Below, piece after piece: positions 47,540 through 55,267 of a stretch of DNA of 61,352 nt (position 1 is its first letter; every line of letters begins with the position of its first letter). The notes beneath the pieces were generated by a model that was not told the DNA's origin, made no database searches, and saw nothing but the letters and a program-made list of their open reading frames with translations. The stretch covers positions 1 to 61,352 of the forward strand of contig QHYI01000157.1 in assembly GCA_003223245.1 (NCBI GenBank), read 5' to 3'. The translations under genes were made by a program, and so were the position numbers. The DNA comes from Acidobacteriota bacterium (GTDB lineage Bacteria > Acidobacteriota > Terriglobia > Acidiferrales > UBA7541).

Positions 47540-49186
47540 TCATTCTCGAACCTTATCCCAACGCTCGCTCAGGAGCCCGTATTTGAATAGGCGCGCGACG
47601 GCCCAATGCGTGTCCGCGACAGTTTCTGTTTCGGAATTCTTTGAAAGGGATTCCGCGATTTCCTCAATGGAAATCCCCGGATGGTTGCAAACTTCGCGCA
47701 GGACATTGGCAAATCTTTGTGGGCAGGGGACAGCCGACAATGGGCTTAGGAAATACAAACGCCCAGGCCGTTTCAGCCATTCGCGCCCCTCGACCGTGAT
47801 GAAGCATTTCTGTTGGCCTCCGCGCTTTTCCGTAGCGTAGTGACCAAAGCATTTCTCGAGCAGAAAATCAGCAATCTGGCCCGCTTTCGCAATTGGCAGG
47901 CAGTCAGCCTTCATGGCGTCAGCAGATTCTTCCCACAATTCTTCGTAGCGCTTCACCACCACTTGCCAGCGGCAATGGCTCTCCACGAACTGGCGGCCGC
48001 ATTGTCCCATTCGTGCGCGAAGCTCGGCATTATCGGCAAGCTCTTCCATTTTGGTCGACAACATGGGGACATCGATGGTGGTAGACTCGGCCAGCAAATC
48101 TTCCTCTAACATCGATGTTACGCAGTCACACAGACGGAGGTTTTCTATGCTGGATGGCAAAACAGATGGGACCAAGAACCCGTTCTCGCCCTCCCTGACC
48201 AGGTCGCGATATCCATTCCAGTCCGATACCAGGGCTGGGAGCCCGTAGGCCATCGCTTCCGCAACCGCCAAGCCGAAGGTTTCTTGCAGATTATCGCTAG
48301 GAGACACAAAGAAGTCTGCGCCGGAATAAAGCGCATCTTTCTCTTCAGCCGTTGGATTCGGCCAAATGAGCACATTCTTTTGGCAGCCCAGCTCGGTCGC
48401 GAGTTGCTCCAGACGAGCCCCCTCCTTCATCTGCGTATCACCGCCGGCGATAACCAAATGAAGTTTCTTCCCTCTTCTTAGTAACTGCGACAGCGCAACC
48501 AAGAGCGGCCCCAAATCACACTTGCTTGCCTGTGACAAGCGGCCGAAGTACAAAGCGGTGCACACGCCCTGCGGAATATTCATTTTCTGCCGCGAAATGC
48601 CGGCGTTGGCTCGCCTCGCGCTCGGAAGATTTACACCTAAAGGAACCAGAACCCGGCGTACGGGATAGTGCAACGCCGGCGGCAGGCATTGATTGATCTC
48701 GTCGATATACGTGTCGATCGTTTTCATTCCGGCGCGGCTGGAACAAAACAGCAGATCGGCCTTCGAGAGCCCCGCAAAGCACTGCTGCAGCAAAGAGAAT
48801 GCAATGCGCGGAGAATTGATCGAATGGATGAACCCGCACGCCGGCGCGCCGTACCGTTTCAACTTTTGGCGCAACGTGCCAAGAGCATTTAAATACCGGC
48901 CCGCGGTCATGAAGACCGCTTGATCGGAATCTTTAAGGGGTAGCGGCCTGCCAATGGGGGCAGGAACCAATCGCCTCAAACGATCTTCGCTCAAGCCGCT
49001 TTCGAGCAGCGTCTGTTTTCCTTCCTCGGTCAGCCCCTGAACAAAGTAGGCGTCATAGGTTCCATATTCGAGCAGTGCAGACAGCAGATTCCACTCGAAG
49101 ACGTCCGCACCCTTGATCGTCTGGTCTCGCTTGTTTTGGAAACTTTCCGGGTTTCTTGTGGCTTGATCGATATAGAGCGCCTTCAT
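47540..49186 (-). CDS. GT4-type glycosyltransferase with C-terminal PqqD/RRE-like domain
   Basis: 548 residues from the ATG at 49186 (AGGAAA upstream). A frame extension to 49285 lacks support. The GT-B fold has a C-terminal Rossmann domain with TALYFGRLSQASKCDLGPLL and the E-x7-E donor motif ETFGLAVAEAMAYGLPALVS. From about residue 450 there is an extra domain: strands CFITVEGREW and GRLYFLSP, a helix FANVLREVCNHPG, a second helix ISIEEIAESLSKN and a final helix WAVARLFKYGLLSE. Its order matches PqqD-type peptide-binding winged helices, including the PqqD-like protein encoded next door. The enzyme may glycosylate a leader-bound peptide. Confidence 0.82.
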   Translation of the reverse strand: MKALYIDQATRNPESFQNKRDQTIKGADVFEWNLLSALLEYGTYDAYFVQGLTEEGKQTLLESGLSEDRLRRLVPAPIGRPLPLKDSDQAVFMTAGRYLNALGTLRQKLKRYGAPACGFIHSINSPRIAFSLLQQCFAGLSKADLLFCSSRAGMKTIDTYIDEINQCLPPALHYPVRRVLVPLGVNLPSARRANAGISRQKMNIPQGVCTALYFGRLSQASKCDLGPLLVALSQLLRRGKKLHLVIAGGDTQMKEGARLEQLATELGCQKNVLIWPNPTAEEKDALYSGADFFVSPSDNLQETFGLAVAEAMAYGLPALVSDWNGYRDLVREGENGFLVPSVLPSSIENLRLCDCVTSMLEEDLLAESTTIDVPMLSTKMEELADNAELRARMGQCGRQFVESHCRWQVVVKRYEELWEESADAMKADCLPIAKAGQIADFLLEKCFGHYATEKRGGQQKCFITVEGREWLKRPGRLYFLSPLSAVPCPQRFANVLREVCNHPGISIEEIAESLSKNSETETVADTHWAVARLFKYGLLSERWDKVRE

Positions 49187-49374
49187 TTTTGCGGTTTCCT
49201 GAAATCTAAGGCGGGCTCGGGATGCAAGGGTAAAGCCAGGATGCCTCATCTTAAAAACGTGTTCTGCAAGGACGACGATGCACATTCGTTTGCTTTTCGG
49301 CGGGAACCAAAACTGGCGAAGGGCAGCCCGGCAGGTCCTTTGCGGGGGCGCCTACAGCGGACCTTCTCTCAACT

Positions 49375-49629
49375 CTAATCGTCGTACACCAGGAGATGAT
49401 CTTTGAGCTGTTTGACGAAGCGCTGGACATCCTTAGCCGTCACCTCTTCTGGAGCGCCAAATTCTGCTGCAACTTGCGAGCTAATCTCTCGAAGTGAATG
49501 GCCCGCCGCCAGCTTTTTCCAGATGCTTACCGCTACAGGATTCAATTGAAAAGTAGGCCGGCCCGCGACCTCCATAATCATCTTTCCGTCGGGAGTTGTG
49601 GCTACCCTCGCTACTCCGGATACTTGCAT
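49375..49629 (-). CDS. PqqD-family RiPP recognition protein (B1-like)
   Basis: 84 residues, the usual size, with a strong ribosome site (AAGGAGAG, 9-10 bp before ATG). The PqqD fold is recognisable: three strands (VARVATTPDGKMIMEVAGR, then PTFQLNP), helix VAVSIWKKLAAGHS, helix LREISSQVAAEFG and final helix DVQRFVKQLKDHLLV. Such stand-alone proteins bind the leader of a precursor and deliver it to modifying enzymes; in lasso systems they pair with B2. It is the first gene of a minus-strand pair with the glycosyltransferase, divergent from the other cluster genes. Confidence 0.85.
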   Translation of the reverse strand: MQVSGVARVATTPDGKMIMEVAGRPTFQLNPVAVSIWKKLAAGHSLREISSQVAAEFGAPEEVTAKDVQRFVKQLKDHLLVYDD

Positions 49630-49968
49630 GCCCCTCTGTTCTCTCCTTAACGATTTTTTCCCTTAGACTTCTTCTTCAAACCTATCTTGACTCTCGAAAA
49701 ACACTTCACGCTTTTACTTAATGGCACAGCTTCTCCATGAGCCGCAAACAAAAAAAACGAACCATACTTGAACTTAGGAGCGGACGGTCTTGACAGCGGA
49801 CGGAAGGATTTTTATCTTTTAAGATGTAACAGGAAAAAAGAAAAATGCTCCGGCTCCGCACCGCTCCAATCCCTGCCCTCTTTAGACACGTTTAGACATG
49901 CCAGGATTCCTTTGGCCTGAAGGTCTAACAACTGCCCGGCAAAAACAACAAAGCGAGCGAGGACGCGC
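49630..49968. other. Divergent intergenic region of the cluster
   Basis: About 340 bp, AT-rich, between the PqqD-like gene (minus) and a glycosyltransferase gene (plus). It contains a plus-strand promoter candidate (49790-49818). It also holds two doubtful minus-strand frames: a 20-residue Lys-rich one (49647-49709) ending just before the PqqD ribosome site, and the tail of a 62-residue one (49812-50000). Confidence 0.4.
49790..49818 (+). promoter_or_regulatory. Sigma-70-type promoter for the plus-strand glycosyltransferase operon
   Basis: A perfect -35 box TTGACA (49790-49795) and a -10 like TATCTT (49813-49818; 4 of 6) are separated by 17 bp. Transcription would start near 49825, about 145 nt before the TTG start at 49969. 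The surrounding sequence is AT-rich. Confidence 0.45.
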
Positions 49969-51099
49969 TTGAGCGTCGGACGAAAAACTGTGGAAGCCAT
50001 TGGCCAAGAAACTGCGCAGAACGCTGCCAGTTCAGCGACGTTAAGCCTGAACGGCGTGAAAGTGTCTTATGGTTGTGGTCGCTACTTAAGTCACGCAAGA
50101 GTGGCCAGGACCTATCGCGATCTCATCGGCAAACATTGTGAAGTCGTCAAGGAAATCGATCGCGCCGACATCGTTGTGTTACATTTCGAGCCGCACAGCT
50201 TCGCGGCCCTTTTCGAAAACTACCCTAGCCTGAAGAGAAAGTATGTGGTCGGATACTGCGTCTGGGAAGCCAGCGAACTGCCCGCCATGTATAAAGGAGC
50301 GATCCGCTATGTTCAAGAAATCTGGACCTGCTCCCAGTATTGCTGCGAAATCTTCCGAAAGCATCATCCTCAAGTCCACTGTGTGCCGCACGTGATCGCG
50401 CGAGACACGAATTACTCAGATGCGGATCTCGAATTTGTTCGACAGCTCATTTCCTACGAACCGGCCAATTTCTATTTTTTAGCCATCACGAAACTCTGGG
50501 ACTTGCGAAAAAATACCAAGGCCCTTGTGACGGCGTTTCACCGGCGGCGCGCAGCCATGCCCAAGGCACGACTGATCGTCAAGGCCGGGCCTGAAGATGT
50601 AATTGAAGGATTGACGAATGAAGGGGTAATCTTCTTACGAGAGAGCCTCAGTGAAGCACAGATCAACGCCCTTTATGCCACAGCAGACGTCTACGTCAGC
50701 CCCCATCATTCGGAGGGCTGGGGTCTGACTCTCTCCGACGCCATGCTTTTTAAAAAGCCGGTGATCGCTACCGGATATTCCGGGAACCGCGAGTTCATGA
50801 ATTCAGAAAACTCCTGGTTGCTCGACTGCACCGTGGATTACATCAAGCCGGAAGATTGCTTCTATCTTTTCGACTCCAGCATGAAATGGGCCTACCCTTC
50901 GGCGGAAGATTTGGAAAAGAAGCTCCTCTTGCTCAACGAGAATCGACATGCTCTTGAGGTTCAACGAAAAGTTCGCAACGCTTCGCGTGATATTCAGAAA
51001 TTCAGTCCAGATTCTGTAAGCGCCATTCTCAAGCAACGAATCATGGATAGCGTCAATTCCGAGCGCTTCTCGCACGCCGTCGCGAGAGGAAGAAGGTAA
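49969..51099 (+). CDS. GT-B (GT4-like) glycosyltransferase
   Basis: 376 residues from a TTG start with GAGG 6 bp upstream; an in-frame GTG at 49990 is an alternative. The N-terminal Rossmann part includes DIVVLHFEPHSF and KYVVGYCVWEASELP. The C-terminal donor domain has FYFLAITKLWDLRKNTKALV and the E-x7-D form of the donor motif in SEGWGLTLSDAMLFKKPVIA. It should transfer a sugar from a nucleotide donor. It ends 6 bp before the next glycosyltransferase gene, so three transferases form one operon. The acceptor may be the cluster's peptide or a cell-surface glycan. Confidence 0.85.
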   Translation: MSVGRKTVEAIGQETAQNAASSATLSLNGVKVSYGCGRYLSHARVARTYRDLIGKHCEVVKEIDRADIVVLHFEPHSFAALFENYPSLKRKYVVGYCVWEASELPAMYKGAIRYVQEIWTCSQYCCEIFRKHHPQVHCVPHVIARDTNYSDADLEFVRQLISYEPANFYFLAITKLWDLRKNTKALVTAFHRRRAAMPKARLIVKAGPEDVIEGLTNEGVIFLRESLSEAQINALYATADVYVSPHHSEGWGLTLSDAMLFKKPVIATGYSGNREFMNSENSWLLDCTVDYIKPEDCFYLFDSSMKWAYPSAEDLEKKLLLLNENRHALEVQRKVRNASRDIQKFSPDSVSAILKQRIMDSVNSERFSHAVARGRR

Positions 51100-51105
51100 A
51101 GGTTC

Positions 51106-52029
51106 ATGCTGGGCATCACCATTGGCACCGGTGAGTATTACAGCCGTCTGGCGAAACTTGCTGCTCGCGCTGTGGAAGAAAAAACCGGCATCAGGACCAT
51201 GGTTCTCGGCGACGAGCATTTTGCTGCCTCCGGCCTTCCCGCGCCTCATTATCTCAAGTTGCGCCTTTTTGACTTCACCGAGGATGACTTCGTGATGTAT
51301 TTCGACGCGGACATGGTTTGTTTGAACTCCTTCAATCCTAAACAGTTCGCACGCAAAGACGCCGTGGTTGCGGTGGCGGAAAGCGCCCGCTTTTTGCATG
51401 TCCGCACCGCGCAAGATTGGGGAATCCCTCTCAACGAGTACTTCAATGCGGGCTTGCTGATCTTGCATCGCCAGTGCCACCGCGACTGGCTCCGGGAGAC
51501 GGAACGTTTTGTCGAAACCGACACAAAGTTCGCCGAATACGATCCTTACGATCAGGCCGCTCTGAACATCACTCGACATCGCCTTGGCCTTAAACTCGAG
51601 TTGCTGGATCGCCGCTACAACTGGATTGGCTACGGAGGCAGCCGGCTCAGTCATCAAGTGCCGGTTTTCTTGGCCCACGGCCTGCACCCCGAAAACAAGT
51701 TCGCCAACGTCGATTTCTTCGAGGGCCGCTACAAACCTCCCTTCAACTGGCACATCAAAATCAAAGAGGAAGCGATGGACCAACTTAAAGGCCGAACGCT
51801 GCAGCTGAAGACTCAGACCAAGAACGCAGCGATGCGCGTCCAGCTCAATCGCGACGGGACAATTGGCCCACCTCATTTTCCAGGTTTCGCGCAGTATTGG
51901 TTCGTTCATGACCGCCATGGTGTACCTGCACTTGCTTTATGCTCAGAGGCTCAAATCGTGCAGGAATTCAAACAAGCCCACACAGGGCGCTGGCAGTCCG
52001 TCCAGCGGTTGGAGTCGGCAACGGCATAA
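51106..52029 (+). CDS. GT-A nucleotide-sugar transferase, first tandem copy
   Basis: 307 residues. It starts MLGITIGTGEYYSRLAKLAA, typical of GT8/GT77-like GT-A enzymes. The metal-binding DxD is D67-A-D69 in VMYFDADMVCLN, and the acceptor region includes NEYFNAGLLILHRQCHRDWL and a C-terminal-lobe His in FLAHGLHPENKFANVDFFEG. About 95 extra residues at the C-terminus (from MDQLKGRTLQLK, with DGTIGPPHFPG) are shared only with the next gene. The start follows the previous stop by 6 bp. Function: transfer of one sugar to an unknown acceptor. Confidence 0.82.
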   Translation: MLGITIGTGEYYSRLAKLAARAVEEKTGIRTMVLGDEHFAASGLPAPHYLKLRLFDFTEDDFVMYFDADMVCLNSFNPKQFARKDAVVAVAESARFLHVRTAQDWGIPLNEYFNAGLLILHRQCHRDWLRETERFVETDTKFAEYDPYDQAALNITRHRLGLKLELLDRRYNWIGYGGSRLSHQVPVFLAHGLHPENKFANVDFFEGRYKPPFNWHIKIKEEAMDQLKGRTLQLKTQTKNAAMRVQLNRDGTIGPPHFPGFAQYWFVHDRHGVPALALCSEAQIVQEFKQAHTGRWQSVQRLESATA

Positions 52030-52067
52030 TGATACGCGCCTTGTTTTAGAACTAATAAGGAATACGG

Positions 52068-52985
52068 ATGATCGCCCTAACCATCGGGACCGGGGAGTAC
52101 TACACCAAACTTGCTCATCATGCCGCCCAAGCTGTTGAGAAAATGACCGGCCTCGAGACCGTCATTTTGGGAGATGAGCAATTCAAAAGTTCTGGTCTTC
52201 GCTATTCGCACCATTTAAAACTGAGAATCTTCGACATTGTCGAGCACGATGAAGTGATGTTTTTCGACTCTGATCTGGTCTGCCTCAAACCTTGGAGTCC
52301 CCCTCGCTTTGCCAAGCGCGATGCAATCGTCGCTGTGGCGGAGCGCCTTCATCACATGGTCGTTCGCGCCTGCAAAGAATGGGACATTCCGATTCAGGAG
52401 TATTTCAACGCGGGCCTCATGATTTTCAATCGCCAGGCGCATCATGAATGGCTCCGCGAAACGGAGCGCTTTGTCACCGCCAATCCCGGCGTTCCCTCCT
52501 ACGACCCTTACGACCAGACGCCGCTGAACATCACCCGCCACCGCATGGGCCTAAAACTTGAACTACTCGATCGCCGCTACAACTGGGTCGGCTTTGGCAC
52601 CGGCACCTTCGACTACGAAGTTCCCTTGTACATGGCGCATGGATTGAAGCCTCATTACAAGTTCGCGAACATTGATTTCTTTGAGGGCCGTTACAAGCCT
52701 CCCTTCCGCTGGCACATCCAGATCAACGAAGAGGAAACCAGCCGGCTCAAGAATCAAACGCTTTGCCTGAAAGGTGCGCACCAAGAGAAAGCCTTGCATC
52801 TGAATTGTGATGGAACCATCGGCCCGCCCTATTACCCGGGCGCTGGACGCCACTGGTTTGTTCACGACACGCCCGATGGGCCACGGCTAGCGATCACCTC
52901 GGACACCGAACTTCTCCGCGAGTTCATCCGAGCCGACAATGGCGTCTGGGAGTCCTTCCAAGAACTCTGTTTCGATGGAGACTAG
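52068..52985 (+). CDS. GT-A nucleotide-sugar transferase, second tandem copy
   Basis: 305 residues, clearly homologous along its whole length to the preceding gene: MIALTIGTGEYYTKLAHHAA, DxD as D67-S-D69 in VMFFDSDLVCLK, QEYFNAGLMIFNRQAHHEWL, LYMAHGLKPHYKFANIDFF and the same C-terminal extension (DGTIGPPYYPG). A tandem duplication explains the pair. Divergence in the C-terminal tail suggests different acceptors or successive sugar additions. It is separated from the first copy by 38 bp. Confidence 0.82.
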   Translation: MIALTIGTGEYYTKLAHHAAQAVEKMTGLETVILGDEQFKSSGLRYSHHLKLRIFDIVEHDEVMFFDSDLVCLKPWSPPRFAKRDAIVAVAERLHHMVVRACKEWDIPIQEYFNAGLMIFNRQAHHEWLRETERFVTANPGVPSYDPYDQTPLNITRHRMGLKLELLDRRYNWVGFGTGTFDYEVPLYMAHGLKPHYKFANIDFFEGRYKPPFRWHIQINEEETSRLKNQTLCLKGAHQEKALHLNCDGTIGPPYYPGAGRHWFVHDTPDGPRLAITSDTELLREFIRADNGVWESFQELCFDGD

Positions 52986-53032
52986 GATTGCTTGGGATAA
53001 CGTGATTGGAATCAGAAAAGCTCGTGTGCACG

Positions 53033-53051
53033 CCACAGGATTCGCCTGTGG
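53033..53051 (+). terminator. Hairpin downstream of the glycosyltransferase operon
   Basis: CCACAGG (53033-53039) and CCTGTGG (53045-53051) form a 7-bp stem with a 5-nt loop, about 50 bp after the last glycosyltransferase stop and 160 bp before the GH127 start. There is no T tract after it, so it may be a Rho-type or mRNA-stability element rather than an intrinsic terminator. Confidence 0.3.
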
Positions 53052-53212
53052 GTCACTCGCTCAACGGAAACAAATTTTCGTTTCCTTGTTTGGTACAAAG
53101 CCCCTCCCAAAGGTCTATGTGTTTATGGGGAGAAACTCTACACGACAGGACAAATCGCGCGGTCGTGCGCCTGAAAGGCTGGCCGCAAGCTTTTTCTTGT
53201 TCTCCAAAGACG

Positions 53213-55267
53213 ATGATCACACGAAAAGAATTCTTGGGTTCGCTCGTTGCCATTCCCGCCTTCGAGGGCTTGCAACATTTCAACTCCGGGGTTTCTGCTT
53301 TGGCAGTTTCGCTTTTAACTTCGGCTGAAGATTCCAGCGCTGCGCGCGCGCCTCATCGCGCTTTGCAGTCCCTGGCTCCCGGGGCCGTCCAGCCGGATGG
53401 CTGGCTCAGCTTGTACCTCGAAAAACAAGCCAAGCAATTGAGCCTGCATCTCCCCGAAGTTTCCTGGCCTTTCACCAGAGCCTACTGGGCTGGCGAAGAG
53501 CAAGCCGAATCCTGGTGGCCTTGGGAGCAGCGCGGCTACTGGATCGACGGTGCGCTGCGCTGTGCTCTTGTCGCCGGAGACCAAGAATTGCTTCGCGTGG
53601 CCCAAGCTCCGGTCGATTACACCTTGCATCATTCTTTTCCCGACGGCTATCTCGGCCCTGCGCTCTGCAAAAACGGCAAAGAAGAAGATCCGCGCACCGA
53701 CAATTTCCGCTGGCCGAATACCGTGTTCTTCCGCGCCTTGGCGGCCAAAGGCGAAGCCGCAAACGATCCCGCAATCCCCGCCGCCATGCGGAAGCACTAC
53801 CTCTCTGACAACGCGCCTTACGGTGGTCCGTCCCGCAACGTAACCAACGTCGAAGCCATGCTGTGGGCCTATGAGCGCACCGGCGACCAACGCTTGCTCG
53901 AAATGGCCGGGAAAGCTTGGGCTAGTTTCTTAACCAGCGCCGAACCTGGCGACTATGAATCCGGCGATCTTCATCCCGATCGCGTTTTCGCGAACACTCC
54001 GATTAACGCCCACGGAGTAACGTACATCGAAAAAGCCAAGTTGCCCGCTATTCTCTACATGTATACCGGCGACAAAGAATATGTGCGCTTTGCGCTCGCG
54101 GCTCAGAAACGAATTTTCGACCATCACATGCTCATCGACGGCATTCCCTCCACCACCGAAGACTATCGCGGCGTCACCGCACTGGATTCGCACGAGACGT
54201 GCTGCATCTCCGACCATACTTGGACTTGGGGATATCTTTTGATGGCTACGGGCGACGGCATCTGGGGCGATCGCATCGAACGCGCCTGTTTCAACGCCGG
54301 TTTTGGCGCCATCAAAAAGGATTGGAAGGCGCATCAATATTTCTCGAGCCCGAATCAGGTGCAGGCCACGCAAAACTCCAATCATGCCGTTTTAAAGCAC
54401 GGCAACGGCTGGATGTCCTACCGGCCAAACTCGGGGCAGGAAGTCGCCTGCTGTGGCGGAAACGTTCACCGCATTTTCCCGAATTACGCCATTCGCATGT
54501 GGATGAAGGATGCCTCGGGAGGCTTGGCCGCAACACTTTACGGACCATCGCAAGTAAAGGCGGAAGTCGGGCCCGCAAAACATCCCGTAGAGATTCACGA
54601 GCAGACCAACTACCCATTTGAAGAAGAAATTCATTTCGTTTTCCAATCGGACAAGCCGGTTACTTTCCCTTGGTCTTTCCGCGTTCCCGGATGGTCTCCG
54701 AATCCGCGCTTCTATCGAAATGAAAAACCGATTCCTCTCCCTCCCATCAAGAACGGTTTTGCGCGCTTGGATCGCGAGTTTCATCCGGGCGACAAAATCA
54801 CGCTGGTTTTGCCAATGAAAACGGCTCTGAGTCAATGGCCGGACAACGGCGTGGGCGTGGAGCATGGGCCGCTCGTCTATTCCCTGCCCATCAAAGAAGA
54901 GTGGTCATCGCTTGTGGAAGCCAAGTGGTCGACGCTGGATTTTCCCGAGTGGAGCGCCACGGCGGGCAGCGCCTGGAATTATGGATTGGCGGCTCCCGAA
55001 GCAAAAATGCAGCGCAAGCGAATGACGGAAGATCCCTGGGTCGACCCGCCCGTGAATCTCGTTGTCTCATTGAAGCAAATCACAGGGTGGGAACTAGCGG
55101 CTTCACCTAAGGATCCAAATCACAAATTCACGCCGCCTCTTCCCAAAAACACAATAGATTCTGCGGCCGCCGAAACCGAACTCCTCGCTCTTGTCCCTTA
55201 CGGCTCGACTCATTTGCGGGTGACCATCTTTCCGCAAGTCGCGGCAAAACCCTCCTCGCGCGGATAA
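53213..55267 (+). CDS. GH127-family (DUF1680) beta-L-arabinofuranosidase-like glycosidase
   Basis: 684 residues from the ATG at 53213; an open extension to 53006 passes through the hairpin and has no family similarity. The N-terminus has a Tat/Sec-like start (MITRKEFLGSLVAIPAF). Active-site residues of GH127 are visible: E328 and C330 in DSHETCCISDHTW, and C413-C414 in VACCGGNVHR, the zinc-binding Cys/Glu set in which the first Cys of the CC pair is the nucleophile. Family members remove beta-L-arabinofuranose and related sugars. It is translationally adjacent to the GH92 gene (stop TAA abuts its ATG). Its presence inside a RiPP-like cluster is unusual. Confidence 0.85.
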   Translation: MITRKEFLGSLVAIPAFEGLQHFNSGVSALAVSLLTSAEDSSAARAPHRALQSLAPGAVQPDGWLSLYLEKQAKQLSLHLPEVSWPFTRAYWAGEEQAESWWPWEQRGYWIDGALRCALVAGDQELLRVAQAPVDYTLHHSFPDGYLGPALCKNGKEEDPRTDNFRWPNTVFFRALAAKGEAANDPAIPAAMRKHYLSDNAPYGGPSRNVTNVEAMLWAYERTGDQRLLEMAGKAWASFLTSAEPGDYESGDLHPDRVFANTPINAHGVTYIEKAKLPAILYMYTGDKEYVRFALAAQKRIFDHHMLIDGIPSTTEDYRGVTALDSHETCCISDHTWTWGYLLMATGDGIWGDRIERACFNAGFGAIKKDWKAHQYFSSPNQVQATQNSNHAVLKHGNGWMSYRPNSGQEVACCGGNVHRIFPNYAIRMWMKDASGGLAATLYGPSQVKAEVGPAKHPVEIHEQTNYPFEEEIHFVFQSDKPVTFPWSFRVPGWSPNPRFYRNEKPIPLPPIKNGFARLDREFHPGDKITLVLPMKTALSQWPDNGVGVEHGPLVYSLPIKEEWSSLVEAKWSTLDFPEWSATAGSAWNYGLAAPEAKMQRKRMTEDPWVDPPVNLVVSLKQITGWELAASPKDPNHKFTPPLPKNTIDSAAAETELLALVPYGSTHLRVTIFPQVAAKPSSRG

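Noticed and set aside
49647-49709. 20-residue Lys-rich minus-strand mini-ORF just before the PqqD-like gene
   Set aside because: The position would suit a precursor, but it has a weak start, no core with Gly and an acidic residue, and the Lys content follows from A-rich sequence.
50803-51918. 371-codon minus-strand frame
   Set aside because: It is antisense to two glycosyltransferases with clear motifs; no ribosome site.
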